This document shows, piece by piece, positions 35,083-44,845 of a stretch of DNA of 64,000 bases. A program made the translations under genes and the position numbers. Below the pieces are notes generated by a model. The model saw only the letters and a list, made by a program, of their open reading frames with translations. It was not told the DNA's origin and searched no databases. Numbering within the stretch: position 1 is the stretch's first letter; the number at the start of each line of letters is the position of its first letter. This DNA comes from Sphingobium sp. (GTDB taxonomy: Bacteria > Pseudomonadota > Alphaproteobacteria > Sphingomonadales > Sphingomonadaceae). The stretch covers positions 1 to 64,000 of the forward strand of contig JAGIAA010000003.1 of the NCBI GenBank assembly GCA_017745115.1, in the 5' to 3' direction.

Positions 35083-37275
35083 ATGGGAATTCAGCGCAAT
35101 TGGCACCGCAGCGCGAGTGCCATGGCGACCGCGTGGTTGCTGCTCAATGCCGCGGCGGCGCGTGCCGAGGCGGCGGACGACAATGACGACAAGAGCACGA
35201 TTATCGTTACGGGCATCCGCCAAGCGGACCTGCAGACGAATACACCGACCGGCAGCCGCCTGGGTCTGAGCATTCTTGAGACGCCGGCGAGCCTCAATGT
35301 GGTCGACGGTGACGCGATCCGGCTGCGTGGCGATGCGCTCGTGATCGATGCCGTGACACGAGCGCCCGGCGTTACCAGCACCGGCAATCCCGGCAACGGC
35401 GGCACGTCGCTCTCGATGCGCGGCTTCAACGGCCAGGGTTCGGTGCTGCAGCTGTTCAACGGCCTGCGCCTGTTCCCTGTGGCAGGCACGATCACCTTCC
35501 CGTCCGATCCCTGGAACATTGCGCGGATCGAAGTGCTGAGCGGACCTGCTTCAGTGCTCTATGGTCAGGGCGCGCTCGGTGGCGCGGTCAATGTCATTCC
35601 CAAGCAGCCCAATAGCAGCCGGTTCGAGGCACAGGCCGACGTCGGCTATGGCTCGCAGAACAGCTGGCACGCTTCCGGCGGCGCCGGGGGTCCGATCGGC
35701 AGCGGTTTTTCGTTCCGGGCAGACGCCAGCTACCGTAAGTCGGACGGCTATGTTGCCCGTGGCGATTCCGACAATCTAGCGCTTTCCGGCGCACTTCGCT
35801 TCGCCCCGAACGACCAGTTCAGCGTGACGCTCCGCGACGATTATGGCGAGTTCCATCCGATGAAATATTTCGGGACGCCGCTCATTAATTCACAGCTCGA
35901 CACCTCCATTCGCGGCAACAACTACAATGTCAGCGACGCGGAAATGCATTTCCGCGACAATCGGCTCGCACTGACCCTTGACTGGAATGTCTCGGACGCC
36001 ATCACGATCAACAACACCGCCTATTATCTCACCAGCAAGCGCAAGTGGCGTAATCTGGAGACCTATTGCTGGATCGCGGCGAACGGCGATTGTCCGAACA
36101 ACATCGGTTTCGGCACGCCCGGCAATATCTACCGCGCGGACAATTTCGGCATCGTCCACGACCAGGAGCAATATGGCGAGCAAGGCACCGTCAAATGGTC
36201 GGCACCGCTTGGCGGCATGGTCAAAAACGACCTGCTGATCGGTATCGACGTAAGCCGCGTCAACCTGACCTATTCGCACGATTTCGGCTCGGATTATCAG
36301 GAAGACGAGGTTCCCAAGCAGAACTTCAATCCAGGCCTGTTCCTGGACACGCAAGGCATCGCGCCGCGCTATCGCACCACAACCGATACCTTCTCGTTGT
36401 TTGCGGAGGATCGGCTGGCGCTTTCGGAGCAACTCTCGATTGTCGGCGGCGTGCGCTACGAGCGGAACAAGGTCGGCCGCTGGAACTTCGTCTACACCGG
36501 CAGCAACATCACCGGAGAGACGCCGGCGCTCAATGGCGGTACCGCGGCCTACAAGACGCTGAGCCACACGACGTGGCGGGTCGGCATGGTCTATGAGCCG
36601 ACCAAGAACCTTTCCTTCTACGCGCAATATGCGACCGCGGTAGACCCGCTCGGCACGCTCACAACCTATTCTACGTCCGGCACACAGTTCCAGCTCACCA
36701 ATGCTGACGGCTATCAATATGAGGCCGGCGTCAAGGGTGTGTTCCTGGAAGGCAAGGGATCATTCACTGTCGCAGCCTATCGTCTCGTCAAGAAGAACCT
36801 GTTCGGCCAGCCGAGAAACAATGGCGTCATCACTGCGATCGGCCAGCGCTCGTCGCAGGGCGTCGAGGCGAGCCTGACCATGGAATTGCCAGGCGGTTTC
36901 GCCATCGACGCCAACGGTACGGTGCTCGATGCGAACTATGACGACTTCGTCCCCTATAATGGCAATACGCCTCCGGGCGTGCCGGAGACGGCGGCAAATC
37001 TCGAGCTGCGCTGGAGCGGTCTCAAGAGCTTCCAGGTGCGCGGCAATCTTCGCTATGTGGGGGATCGCTTCTCGGATGACGCGAATATCTACCGCGTGCC
37101 GGGCTATGTCGTGGTCGACGCGGGGCTTACCTACGCGGTCACCCCTAATGTCGGTATTGATCTGCGCGTGACGAATCTGTTCGACAAAAACTACGCACTG
37201 ACGACCTACAATGACGAGCAATGGATCCTGGGGCGGCCACGTTCCTTCGATGTCTCGCTCCGTGCCAACTTCTAA
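35083..37275 (+). CDS. TonB-dependent siderophore-type receptor
   Basis: This is a 730-residue outer-membrane receptor. The start MGIQRNWHRSASAMATAWLL has GGGAGG five bases upstream; the earlier open frame is a read-through of the promoter region. A signal peptide ends ARAEA, then a TonB-box-like STIIVTGIR. The plug contains SLSMRGFNGQGSVLQLFNGL and VLSGPASVLYGQGALGGAVN, both hallmarks of siderophore receptors. A 22-strand barrel ends with RPRSFDVSLRANF and a terminal Phe. The neighbouring PepSY gene supports ferric-siderophore import. The siderophore is unknown. Confidence 0.93.
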   Translation: MGIQRNWHRSASAMATAWLLLNAAAARAEAADDNDDKSTIIVTGIRQADLQTNTPTGSRLGLSILETPASLNVVDGDAIRLRGDALVIDAVTRAPGVTSTGNPGNGGTSLSMRGFNGQGSVLQLFNGLRLFPVAGTITFPSDPWNIARIEVLSGPASVLYGQGALGGAVNVIPKQPNSSRFEAQADVGYGSQNSWHASGGAGGPIGSGFSFRADASYRKSDGYVARGDSDNLALSGALRFAPNDQFSVTLRDDYGEFHPMKYFGTPLINSQLDTSIRGNNYNVSDAEMHFRDNRLALTLDWNVSDAITINNTAYYLTSKRKWRNLETYCWIAANGDCPNNIGFGTPGNIYRADNFGIVHDQEQYGEQGTVKWSAPLGGMVKNDLLIGIDVSRVNLTYSHDFGSDYQEDEVPKQNFNPGLFLDTQGIAPRYRTTTDTFSLFAEDRLALSEQLSIVGGVRYERNKVGRWNFVYTGSNITGETPALNGGTAAYKTLSHTTWRVGMVYEPTKNLSFYAQYATAVDPLGTLTTYSTSGTQFQLTNADGYQYEAGVKGVFLEGKGSFTVAAYRLVKKNLFGQPRNNGVITAIGQRSSQGVEASLTMELPGGFAIDANGTVLDANYDDFVPYNGNTPPGVPETAANLELRWSGLKSFQVRGNLRYVGDRFSDDANIYRVPGYVVVDAGLTYAVTPNVGIDLRVTNLFDKNYALTTYNDEQWILGRPRSFDVSLRANF

Positions 37276-38740
37276 GGCGACGGCAACCGGACGTGGCCCC
37301 CAGGCGTCCTGGCACTGGGGCCACGTCATCAAGCGCTGGCTCTATCTGATCCATCGCTGGGTGGGCATCGGAAGCTGCCTGCTCTTCGCGATGTGGTTCG
37401 CGTCGGGCCTCGTCATGATCTACGTGCCCTATCCCTCGCTGTCGCTCGGCGAGAAGATCGCGGGGCAGGAAGCCATCGACTGGGCAAAGGTCAATGTGCC
37501 GCCGCCTATCTCCTTGAAAGGCACGCCGCGCAGTCTCGATCTCGAGATGCGCGACGGGCACCCGGTCTGGCGGGTGCAGGACTGGGAGGGCAAGCGCCTG
37601 TCCGTCGCGGCGGAGCAGGGCGTGCCAGAGCCCATCGTCAACGCGGCCTATGCCGGCCGGGTGGCCTCGCGCTTCGGCAATGCCGACGTGATGGATGTCC
37701 ATCCGATCGAAAGCGACCAGTGGTCTGTCGCCGGCGGCTTCAATCGTCATCGGCCGCTCTGGAAGGTGTCTCTCGCGGGCACGTTGGGCACGCAGCTCTA
37801 CGTCTCCTCCTCGACCGGCGCCGTGGTGCAGGCGACGACGCGGAGCGAACGGTTCTGGAACTGGCTGGGATCGGTTCCGCACTGGATCTATCCGAGGCTG
37901 CTCCGGCAGGACAATGAAGCCTGGCGGCAAGTGGTGATGTGGGTCTCAGGGCCCTGCATCGCGGCCGCGCTGACCGGCATCTGGATAGGCATCCTGCGCA
38001 CGCGGATCGGCAAGCGCCGTTTCAAGGGCGGGCGGATGGTGCCCTATCATGGCTGGATGCTGTGGCATCATGTCGCGGGCCTGATCGGCGGCCTGACCTT
38101 GCTGCTGTGGATCGTCAGCGGCTGGCTGTCCGTTGATCCGGGGCATTTGTTTGAATCGTCCGGTCCTGCGGAAGACGTCGAGCAGCGTTATTCGGCCAGC
38201 ACGGACATCCCTGCCATCGATGTGCAGCGGCTGGCCGCGGTGGCGCCGGGCGTGCGGCTGGCGCGTTTCTCGGCCCATGCCGGATTGCCGGTGGTGACGC
38301 TGTTCGATGCCGAAGGGGAACGGCGGGTGCTGGCATTGCCGGATCTGGCTCCGGCACAGACGCAAAGCTCCAGGATTGAACAGGCGGCCCGCAGCCTCAT
38401 CCCCGCCGGCAAGCTCACTGACGCGACGCTGATGACGGAACCCGATGCCTATTATTACGACATCGGCGCCAAGCCCCAGCTCCCGGTGCTGCGCCTGCGC
38501 TTCGGCGATCCCGTCCGGACCTGGCTCTATCTCGATCCGGTGACCGGCGAGGTATTGAACGGCGTCGACAGCCGGCGCCGGACCTATCGCTGGCTCTACG
38601 ACATGTTCCACAAATGGGATTTGAATGCCCTGACGCTCCGTCGGCCGCTCTGGGACATCCTGCTCTGGGCCTTCTCCATCCTGGGCCTGGTCACCTCGGT
38701 CAGCGGCGTGTGGATCGGCTGGAAGCGTTTGAGGCACTAG
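37250..38740 (+). CDS. PepSY-domain membrane protein (siderophore reductase-like)
   Basis: This is a 496-residue membrane protein with four hydrophobic segments. The first follows RWLYLIHRWVGIGSCLLFA, a typical start of the PepSY-associated family with the heme-ligand-like His. The next two are ALTGIWIGILRT and LTLLLWIVSGW. The last is WDILLWAFSILGLVTSVSG. The start is uncertain: ATG 26 bases inside the receptor gene is used, and a GTG four codons later is possible. Such proteins next to TonB receptors probably reduce imported ferric complexes. Confidence 0.8.
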   Translation: MSRSVPTSKATATGRGPQASWHWGHVIKRWLYLIHRWVGIGSCLLFAMWFASGLVMIYVPYPSLSLGEKIAGQEAIDWAKVNVPPPISLKGTPRSLDLEMRDGHPVWRVQDWEGKRLSVAAEQGVPEPIVNAAYAGRVASRFGNADVMDVHPIESDQWSVAGGFNRHRPLWKVSLAGTLGTQLYVSSSTGAVVQATTRSERFWNWLGSVPHWIYPRLLRQDNEAWRQVVMWVSGPCIAAALTGIWIGILRTRIGKRRFKGGRMVPYHGWMLWHHVAGLIGGLTLLLWIVSGWLSVDPGHLFESSGPAEDVEQRYSASTDIPAIDVQRLAAVAPGVRLARFSAHAGLPVVTLFDAEGERRVLALPDLAPAQTQSSRIEQAARSLIPAGKLTDATLMTEPDAYYYDIGAKPQLPVLRLRFGDPVRTWLYLDPVTGEVLNGVDSRRRTYRWLYDMFHKWDLNALTLRRPLWDILLWAFSILGLVTSVSGVWIGWKRLRH

Positions 38741-38784
38741 AGTTGTCGGCGCCGTGTGCTGGCAAGAGTTGCGGCGCCGACAAG

Positions 38785-38817
38785 AAGGGCCCGGACCTTG
38801 GGCAGGTCCGGGCCCTT
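38785..38817. terminator. Bidirectional terminator
   Basis: AAGGGCCCGGACCT and AGGTCCGGGCCCTT form a perfect 14-base stem with a five-base loop, between two convergent genes. The stem itself ends in TT and is followed on the plus strand by TATCTTG. Confidence 0.85.
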
Positions 38818-38840
38818 TATCTTGTCGGCATCAAGCCGGA

Positions 38841-40313
38841 TCAGCCGAAGTAGACTGCCTTCGTCTCGGTATAGTTCTCCAGGCCTTCGATACCGCCATC
38901 GCGCCCGATTCCCGACTGCTTGAAACCGCCGAAGGGCATGTGGATGTCCACTGCCATGTGATTCACCGCGACAGAGCCCGCGCGATATTCACGCGCAACG
39001 CCGAAGCCGCGCTCCGGGTCCTGCGTATAGACGGCGCCGTGCAGGCCGTAGCTCGTGTCATTGGCCTTGGCGATCATGTCCGCCTCATTGTCATAGTCGA
39101 TGACGGAGACCACGGGGCCGAAGATCTCTTCCTTGAAGATCGTCATATTGGGATCGACGTCCGTGAAGATCGTCGGCTCGACAAAATAGCCGCGATTGAG
39201 CCCGGAAGGACGGCCGCCGCCCAGCGCGAGCTTGGCGCCTTCGTTCTTGCCCTTCTCGATATAGCCGAGCACGCGATCGAGCTGGCGCTGCATGGCAAGC
39301 GGACCGATGCCCACATCGGCCTCGAACGGATCGCCGACCTTCACCTTGGAGACGGCGTTTGTATAGGCGTCGACGAACTCGGCCTTGCGGTTCTTCGAAA
39401 CCAGCACGCGGGTCAACGAGAAGCAGACCTGACCCGTGATCGGCATGGAATAAGGCACCAGCGTCTTGAGCACATGGTCGATGTCCGCATCGTCGAGGAT
39501 CATCGCCGCCGACTTGCCCCCGAGTTCCAACGACACGCGCGCGAGACGCTCAGCTGCGACGCCGGCAATATGCTTGCCCGCCGCGGTCGATCCGGTGAAG
39601 CTGATCTTGTCGATGCCGGGGTGGCGGATGAGGTGGTCGCCCACTTCGCGGCCACCGGGCAGCATGTTGAACACACCCTTGGGAAGACCGGCCTCCTCGA
39701 GGCATTCGGCCAGGATGTGGGTATCGACCGGTGTCTCTGGCGAAGGCTTGCAGACGAGCGTGCAGCCCGCAGCGAGCGCGGCCGCGACCTTGTAGATGAG
39801 CAGCACAAGCGGCGCGTTCCAGGGCGTGACTGCCGCCACGACGCCGGCCGGCTCCTTGACGACCCGGACCCGGTTTCCGCCCTGCGAGCCGATGCGCTCG
39901 TCGATGAACTTATAGGTGTCGCAGAGATCGCCGTAGAAGTGGAAAAGGCCGGGGCACTGATAGCTGGCCTTGCTGGTGAAGCCGATGACCGCGCCGACCT
40001 GCCCGGTCCAGGCTTCGGCGAGCTCGGGCATGCGCGCCTTCAGCAGATCGCCGACCTTCTTGAGATAGACGCCGCGCTCCGGCGGGGTCATGCGCGGCCA
40101 GGGGCCGGTGTCGAAAGCGCGGCGGGCGGCGGCGACGGCCGCGTCCATGTCGGCCGTCGTCGGTTCGACATATTGCAGGACGGTTTCCTCGGTATGCGGC
40201 GTGACCACGTCGAGAACCGTACTGCCCGAGCTGGGGCGCCATTCGCCATCGATGTACAGGCCCGCAGCGCCGCGTGCCTTGATTCCGCCGATGGTTTTCA
40301 AATAATTTTCCAT
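38841..40313 (-). CDS. Aldehyde dehydrogenase
   Basis: This is a 490-residue NAD(P)-dependent aldehyde dehydrogenase. The start MENYLKTIGGIKARGAAGLY follows AGGAGAG. The catalytic glutamate lies in SLELGGKSAAMI and the nucleophile in TGQVCFSLTRVLV. The NAD-binding FTGSTAAGKHI and substrate-channel VTPWNAPLVLL are in their normal order. Subfamily members act on betaine, aromatic or aliphatic aldehydes. It is divergent from a winged-helix/TPR regulator and has its own likely promoter. Confidence 0.92.
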   Translation of the reverse strand: MENYLKTIGGIKARGAAGLYIDGEWRPSSGSTVLDVVTPHTEETVLQYVEPTTADMDAAVAAARRAFDTGPWPRMTPPERGVYLKKVGDLLKARMPELAEAWTGQVGAVIGFTSKASYQCPGLFHFYGDLCDTYKFIDERIGSQGGNRVRVVKEPAGVVAAVTPWNAPLVLLIYKVAAALAAGCTLVCKPSPETPVDTHILAECLEEAGLPKGVFNMLPGGREVGDHLIRHPGIDKISFTGSTAAGKHIAGVAAERLARVSLELGGKSAAMILDDADIDHVLKTLVPYSMPITGQVCFSLTRVLVSKNRKAEFVDAYTNAVSKVKVGDPFEADVGIGPLAMQRQLDRVLGYIEKGKNEGAKLALGGGRPSGLNRGYFVEPTIFTDVDPNMTIFKEEIFGPVVSVIDYDNEADMIAKANDTSYGLHGAVYTQDPERGFGVAREYRAGSVAVNHMAVDIHMPFGGFKQSGIGRDGGIEGLENYTETKAVYFG

Positions 40314-40356
40314 GTCGCTCTCCTGAAGACGCTGAGGGTCGCGTCTGACGTTATGC

Positions 40357-40385
40357 AGTATAGCAATTCCAGCGCGCGTTGACAG
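40357..40385 (-). promoter_or_regulatory. Likely promoter of the aldehyde dehydrogenase gene
   Basis: On the minus strand CTGTCA (40385-40380), a 17-base spacer, and TATACT (40362-40357) match the sigma-70 consensus in four and five positions. The leader is about 37 bases, ending with AGGAGAG. Confidence 0.55.
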
Positions 40386-40487
40386 GGGGTTTGATCTGCA
40401 ACCCATCGTTCGTCGCCTCGCGTGGCGCTCTCGACGTCACGGCAAGGCTGGCGTATCAGTTCGACGTGATCTGCGGAGGATGGGGCA

Positions 40488-42047
40488 TTGGCCGAGGCGG
40501 ACCGGGTTGAGCTTGCACATGAGCCGGATTTCACGCTCGGTAGATTGACAATCTCGCCGGTGCGACGGACGCTGCTGCGCGAGGACGGCACTCAGGACGT
40601 GCTCGAACATCGCGTCATGCAGGTGCTGATCGCATTAGCCAAGGCCAAGGGCGGTATCGTCACGCGCGACGAGCTCACGCAATCCTGCTGGGAGAGCCGC
40701 GTCGTCGGCGAGGATGCGATCAACCGTGTCATCTCACGTCTACGCAGGTCGGCCGAGACGATCGGCAAGGACAGCTTCCGCATCGAGACGGTGACCAAGA
40801 TCGGATACCGGCTGATTGCGCTCGATGCCGACGGTAAGGCGAGCGCTCCAATTGTCGCGTCAGTTTCATCTCCCGCGCCGCCGCTCGCCTCCCGGCGCGC
40901 CGTGATTGGTGGCGTTATCGCGCTCGGCAGCGTCGGCGTGGCGGTCGGTGGAACCCTGCTGTACCGAAAGCTTTCTACGCCTGCCGTGCCGCCGGAAGTT
41001 GCCACGCTCATCGCGCAGGGCCGCGTCGCCTCGGCGCAGGGCGTTCGCGACGGCGCCAACGAAGCGATTGGCCTGTTCCGCCATGTCACGGAGATTGCGC
41101 CGGACTATGCTGACGGCTGGGGGCTGCTCGGCTTCGCTTATGCCCGGGCGGCCTATTTCAGGCCGAAGGGCGAATATGAAGCGATGCGCGAGCGTGCGCG
41201 CGCCGTGGCCGCGCGGGCGCTCCAGCTCGACCCTAATAACAGCTACGGCCTCATCGCCCAGGCGCTTGCGGTCTTCGGGATCGGCCACTGGATCGAGAGC
41301 GAGAAGCTGGCGCGGCGAGCGCTCATCGGACGCCCGGATGAAGAAGTCATCATCTGGGTGCTGGGCATGCTCATGAACCAGGTGGGACGCTTCGGCGAAT
41401 CCATTGCACTGTTCGATCGCATCCAGGTCAAGCCACGGCCGCCAACATCTTATTATCAGAATATCGTCGCCTTATGGGGGGCAGGCCGCTTCGACCGGCT
41501 CGACAAGATGACGGCCGAGGCGGCCGCGCTCTATCCCACCCAGTTCGCGATATGGTTCTCGCGATTGTACATCCTGCTCTATGGCGGCCAGATCGGCGCC
41601 GCCATTTCCATGGCGGAGGATGTCGAGAACCGTCCGTCGAGCGTCTCGGCAGATGAGTTCGATCGCCTGCTGGACGTTGCCCATGCCGCGCAGAGCCGGG
41701 ACCCAGCCACAATCGACCGGGTGATGCAGGTGCAGATGGCGCTCGCACATCAGGGAAATGGTCCCGCCGAAAATGCCCTGCAGTTCGCCTGTCTGTTCGG
41801 AAAGCTGGACGAGGCCTTCGCAATTGCCGACGCCTATTATTTCGACCGGGGCTTCACCGTTCCGGAACTCCGCTTCGGATCGCAGGGTAGCTACACGCCC
41901 AAGGACTCGCGCTTCACGCATTTCCTGTTCATGCCCTCAACAAAGCCGATGCGGGCCGACCCGCGCTTCAACCGGCTGACCGAAGAACTGGGCCTAGACC
42001 GTTATTGGCAAGAGGCGGGTGGTCAGCCCGATTTTCGCCGTACTTGA
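40488..42047 (+). CDS. Winged-helix (Trans_reg_C) and TPR membrane regulator
   Basis: This is a 519-residue protein of the ToxR/CadC layout. Residues about 15-105 form an OmpR-type winged helix (FTLGRLTISPVRRTLL, RVMQVLIALAKAKGGIVTRD). Residues about 130-155 are a hydrophobic helix (VIGGVIALGSVGVAVGGTLL). The remainder is a periplasmic helical repeat region with TPR character (DYADGWGLLGFAYARAAYF). It starts with TTG after CGGAGGA, and no ATG is available upstream. It is divergent from the aldehyde dehydrogenase gene, which it may control. Confidence 0.8.
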   Translation: MAEADRVELAHEPDFTLGRLTISPVRRTLLREDGTQDVLEHRVMQVLIALAKAKGGIVTRDELTQSCWESRVVGEDAINRVISRLRRSAETIGKDSFRIETVTKIGYRLIALDADGKASAPIVASVSSPAPPLASRRAVIGGVIALGSVGVAVGGTLLYRKLSTPAVPPEVATLIAQGRVASAQGVRDGANEAIGLFRHVTEIAPDYADGWGLLGFAYARAAYFRPKGEYEAMRERARAVAARALQLDPNNSYGLIAQALAVFGIGHWIESEKLARRALIGRPDEEVIIWVLGMLMNQVGRFGESIALFDRIQVKPRPPTSYYQNIVALWGAGRFDRLDKMTAEAAALYPTQFAIWFSRLYILLYGGQIGAAISMAEDVENRPSSVSADEFDRLLDVAHAAQSRDPATIDRVMQVQMALAHQGNGPAENALQFACLFGKLDEAFAIADAYYFDRGFTVPELRFGSQGSYTPKDSRFTHFLFMPSTKPMRADPRFNRLTEELGLDRYWQEAGGQPDFRRT

Positions 42048-42188
42048 TGTAAATCGGCGAAACATCGGCGTTTCATCAGGATTTTTCCGTTCGAAATCAG
42101 CTGCTCATCCTCTCGCGCCAGGCTGGGTGAGGGCAGTCTTCTGGTCATCCGCTGCAACCCGCGGCGGGACGTGAACAGGAGAATGACC

Positions 42189-42503
42189 ATGCGCAAGACC
42201 TTCATCGTTGCCGGGATCGTTGCCGGCGCCCTCAGCCTGTCCATCGCGACGCCGGTCTCCGCCCGCCAGAACCAGGTGACCGTCCGCTACAGCGATCTCG
42301 AACTGTCTCGACCTGACGATGCCGTGACGCTGCGTCATCGCATCAGCCGCGCTCTCGAGGCGGTGTGTGGCAGCTATGCCAGCGCAGAGTCTTTCCAGGC
42401 GGCCGAGATCGACCAGTGCCGTTCCCAGGCGAAGGTGCGCGCCGATGCCGAATTCGCCCGCGTAATGAACAAGGCCAAAAGCGGCTGGCTCGCTGCACGC
42501 TGA
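42189..42503 (+). CDS. UrcA family protein
   Basis: This is a 104-residue exported protein. The N-terminus MRKTFIVAGIVAGALSLSIA is a signal peptide cleaved near VSARQ. The mature part has VRYSDLELSRPDDAVTLRHR and a cysteine pair (AVCGSYAS and DQCRSQA), the pattern of UrcA proteins. AGGAGA lies six bases before the chosen ATG; earlier start codons are too close to it. UrcA proteins are common in sphingomonads and have no established function. The next gene is convergent. Confidence 0.8.
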   Translation: MRKTFIVAGIVAGALSLSIATPVSARQNQVTVRYSDLELSRPDDAVTLRHRISRALEAVCGSYASAESFQAAEIDQCRSQAKVRADAEFARVMNKAKSGWLAAR

Positions 42504-42566
42504 TGCTATGCCTGCCGTCCGGACCCGCCAGTGCCGAGGTGCCAGGCGGGTCCGAATTCCCCGTTC

Positions 42567-44693
42567 TTATTTGCCTGCCGCCGCGCCTTCCTCCGCGAGC
42601 AGCGCCTTGGCCTGACCGTTCAGATAGGCGCGAATGCCTTCCGCCTCCTCCGGCTTCATATAGGCCGCGAAGCTCGCCATGCCGTTCTGCGACAGGGACC
42701 CGCCGATGACGACCTGCTGGAAGGCGTCCTTGCTCTGCAGCAGCGCCGAACGCCGCAGGTCCGGGTTGACCGGGCCGCCATGGCAGATGGTGCAGTAGGT
42801 GCCGTAGAATTTCGCGCCGGTCGCGACCTGCGCGGGCGTGAAGCTCTCGCCGCTCGGTTGCGGTGTGTCGAGCGGGATGGTCTCGCGCGGCAGCGCCGGA
42901 GCCTTGCCGCCGATCTTGAAGGCGAGGATGACGCCATTGGGCATCTTCTCCTTCATGAAGCTGGTGCCGGTCGCCATGCCCATCGAGCCGCCGTAGCCCG
43001 CCAGCACGACGACATATTGCTCGCCATTGACGCGATAGGTCGCGGGGCCTGCCAGCGTGCCGCGCCCGGTCGAGAACGACCAGAGCTTTTGGCCCTTGTC
43101 GGCGGAATAGGCCTCGAACGCGCCGTGGGCGGTGCCTTCGAAGACGAGATTGCCGGCGGTCGCCAGCGTGCCGCCGTTCCACGGCCAGTCGCGCTTGATC
43201 TCCCAGCGTGCCTTCTGCGCGATCGGGTCCCAAGCCACCAGCTTGCCCTTGGTCATCGCGGTCAGTGCCGCGCGCCGGCCCTCGGGCGTTGCCGGAAGGC
43301 CGGGCAGAGGCGGCGGCGCGAGGAAGGAGACGCCGGTGTTCCAGCGCCCTTCGTGGATCTCGAACGGGTTGGAGTCGCCATAGACCAGTGGATGCTCCAT
43401 CGCCGGAATGTAGACCAGGCCCGTCTTGGGCGAATAGCTCATCGGCATCCAGGCGTGGGCGCCGATGCCCGAGGGAATGACCAGCGCCGGACCGTTGTCG
43501 TAGCGGATGCCGGGATTTTCGATCGGCCGGCCGGTCTTGAGGTCGATGCCCTTGGCCCAGTTCTGCCGCGCATAGGGCTGGGCGGAGATGAGCTTCCCGG
43601 TGGTTCGGTCGATCACGTAGAAGAACGCGTTCTTCGGCGCCTGCATCAGCACCTTGCGGTCCTTGCCGTCTATCTTGAGGTCGGCGAGCATGATCTGCTG
43701 CGTGGCCGTGTAGTCCCAGCTTTCGCCGGGATTGATCTGATAGTGCCACTTATACTTGCCCGTGTCGGGATCGAGCGCGACGATCGACGACAGGAAGAGG
43801 TTGTCGCCCTTGCCCTCGCTGCGCCAGTGATGGTTCCACGGCGAGCCGTTGCCCACGCCGACCAGCAGCTGGTTCAGATCCTTGTCGTAGACGATGCTGT
43901 CCCAGACAGTGCCGCCGCCGCCGAGCTTCCAGTAATTGGTGCCGTACCAGGTCGGCCGGGCGATCTTCTCGATGGCCTCGTCGGAGGCGGCACCGTCAGG
44001 TCCCTTCGCCGGGTCGCCGGGCACGGTGTAGAAACGCCAGACCAGCTTGCCGCTGTTGGTATCATAAGCGGAGAGATAGCCGCGCACGCCAAGCTCGGCG
44101 CCCGAATTGCCGATGAAGACCTTGTCGCGCACCACGCGCGGCGCCATCGTGATCGTATAGGGCTTCTTCTGGTCGACGGTGACGACGTCCCAGATCTTGG
44201 CGCCCGTCTTCGCATCCAGCGCGATGAGCCGCCCGTCGATGGTGCCGACGAACACGCGCCCCTTCCATACCGCCACACCGCGGTTGACCACATCGCAACA
44301 GGCATGCGCGCCCTTGGAGCCATTGTTCTGCGGGTCGAACTGCCAGAGCAGTTTGCCGGTCGCGGCATCGAGCGCCATCACCTTCGACCAGGCAGTCGAG
44401 GTGTACATGATGCCGTCGACGACGATCGGCGTCGCTTCCTGCCCGCGCCTGGTGTCGAGCAGCGCAGACCAGGCGAGAGTGAGTTGCTTCACATTGCCGT
44501 CATTGACCTGGTCGAGCCGCGAATAACGCTGCTCGCTATAGCCGTGGCCATAGCTGAGCCAGTTGTCTTCGTCCGTATCGGCCTGGTCGAGCCGCGCCTG
44601 GTCGATCTCGCCATAGCGTGGCTGAGCATTGCACGCCGCCAGCATGAGCGCGAACGACGCCGCGAACAAAACAGACGGCTTGATGCGAACCAT
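42567..44693 (-). CDS. PQQ-dependent quinohaemoprotein alcohol dehydrogenase
   Basis: This 708-residue periplasmic enzyme has an N-terminal lipobox-like signal (MVRIKPSVLFAASFALMLAAC). The eight-bladed propeller contains the vicinal disulfide GAHACCDVVNRG and the catalytic-aspartate region NPGESWDYTATQQIM. Residues about 610-690 form a cytochrome c domain with the haem motif CTICH and a distal methionine candidate. Two residues beyond the catalytic Asp is Thr rather than Asp, which points to a calcium rather than a lanthanide form. It oxidises primary alcohols or aldehydes. PQQ must come from genes elsewhere. Confidence 0.9.
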   Translation of the reverse strand: MVRIKPSVLFAASFALMLAACNAQPRYGEIDQARLDQADTDEDNWLSYGHGYSEQRYSRLDQVNDGNVKQLTLAWSALLDTRRGQEATPIVVDGIMYTSTAWSKVMALDAATGKLLWQFDPQNNGSKGAHACCDVVNRGVAVWKGRVFVGTIDGRLIALDAKTGAKIWDVVTVDQKKPYTITMAPRVVRDKVFIGNSGAELGVRGYLSAYDTNSGKLVWRFYTVPGDPAKGPDGAASDEAIEKIARPTWYGTNYWKLGGGGTVWDSIVYDKDLNQLLVGVGNGSPWNHHWRSEGKGDNLFLSSIVALDPDTGKYKWHYQINPGESWDYTATQQIMLADLKIDGKDRKVLMQAPKNAFFYVIDRTTGKLISAQPYARQNWAKGIDLKTGRPIENPGIRYDNGPALVIPSGIGAHAWMPMSYSPKTGLVYIPAMEHPLVYGDSNPFEIHEGRWNTGVSFLAPPPLPGLPATPEGRRAALTAMTKGKLVAWDPIAQKARWEIKRDWPWNGGTLATAGNLVFEGTAHGAFEAYSADKGQKLWSFSTGRGTLAGPATYRVNGEQYVVVLAGYGGSMGMATGTSFMKEKMPNGVILAFKIGGKAPALPRETIPLDTPQPSGESFTPAQVATGAKFYGTYCTICHGGPVNPDLRRSALLQSKDAFQQVVIGGSLSQNGMASFAAYMKPEEAEGIRAYLNGQAKALLAEEGAAAGK

Positions 44694-44845
44694 ATGTTTC
44701 CTCTCCCAACAGGTCGTTCGTTCTAACGACAGCCTTGTCTCCGAAAAAGACCGGGCCATTCACATTTCATTTCGCGCCTTGGCGCGGCGTTGGCGCCAGC
44801 CTATTGAATGGGTCGGAGCCGTTAGCAAGCAAAGGAGAGGGCGCC

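Noticed and set aside
38754..40382. Long plus-strand frame opposite the aldehyde dehydrogenase
   Set aside because: Shadow frame that also runs through the bidirectional terminator; the minus strand encodes a full aldehyde dehydrogenase.
42531..44726. Long plus-strand frame opposite the PQQ dehydrogenase
   Set aside because: It mirrors the dehydrogenase codons; the composition is low-complexity Ala/Arg/Gly/Asp and there is no ribosome site or domain.
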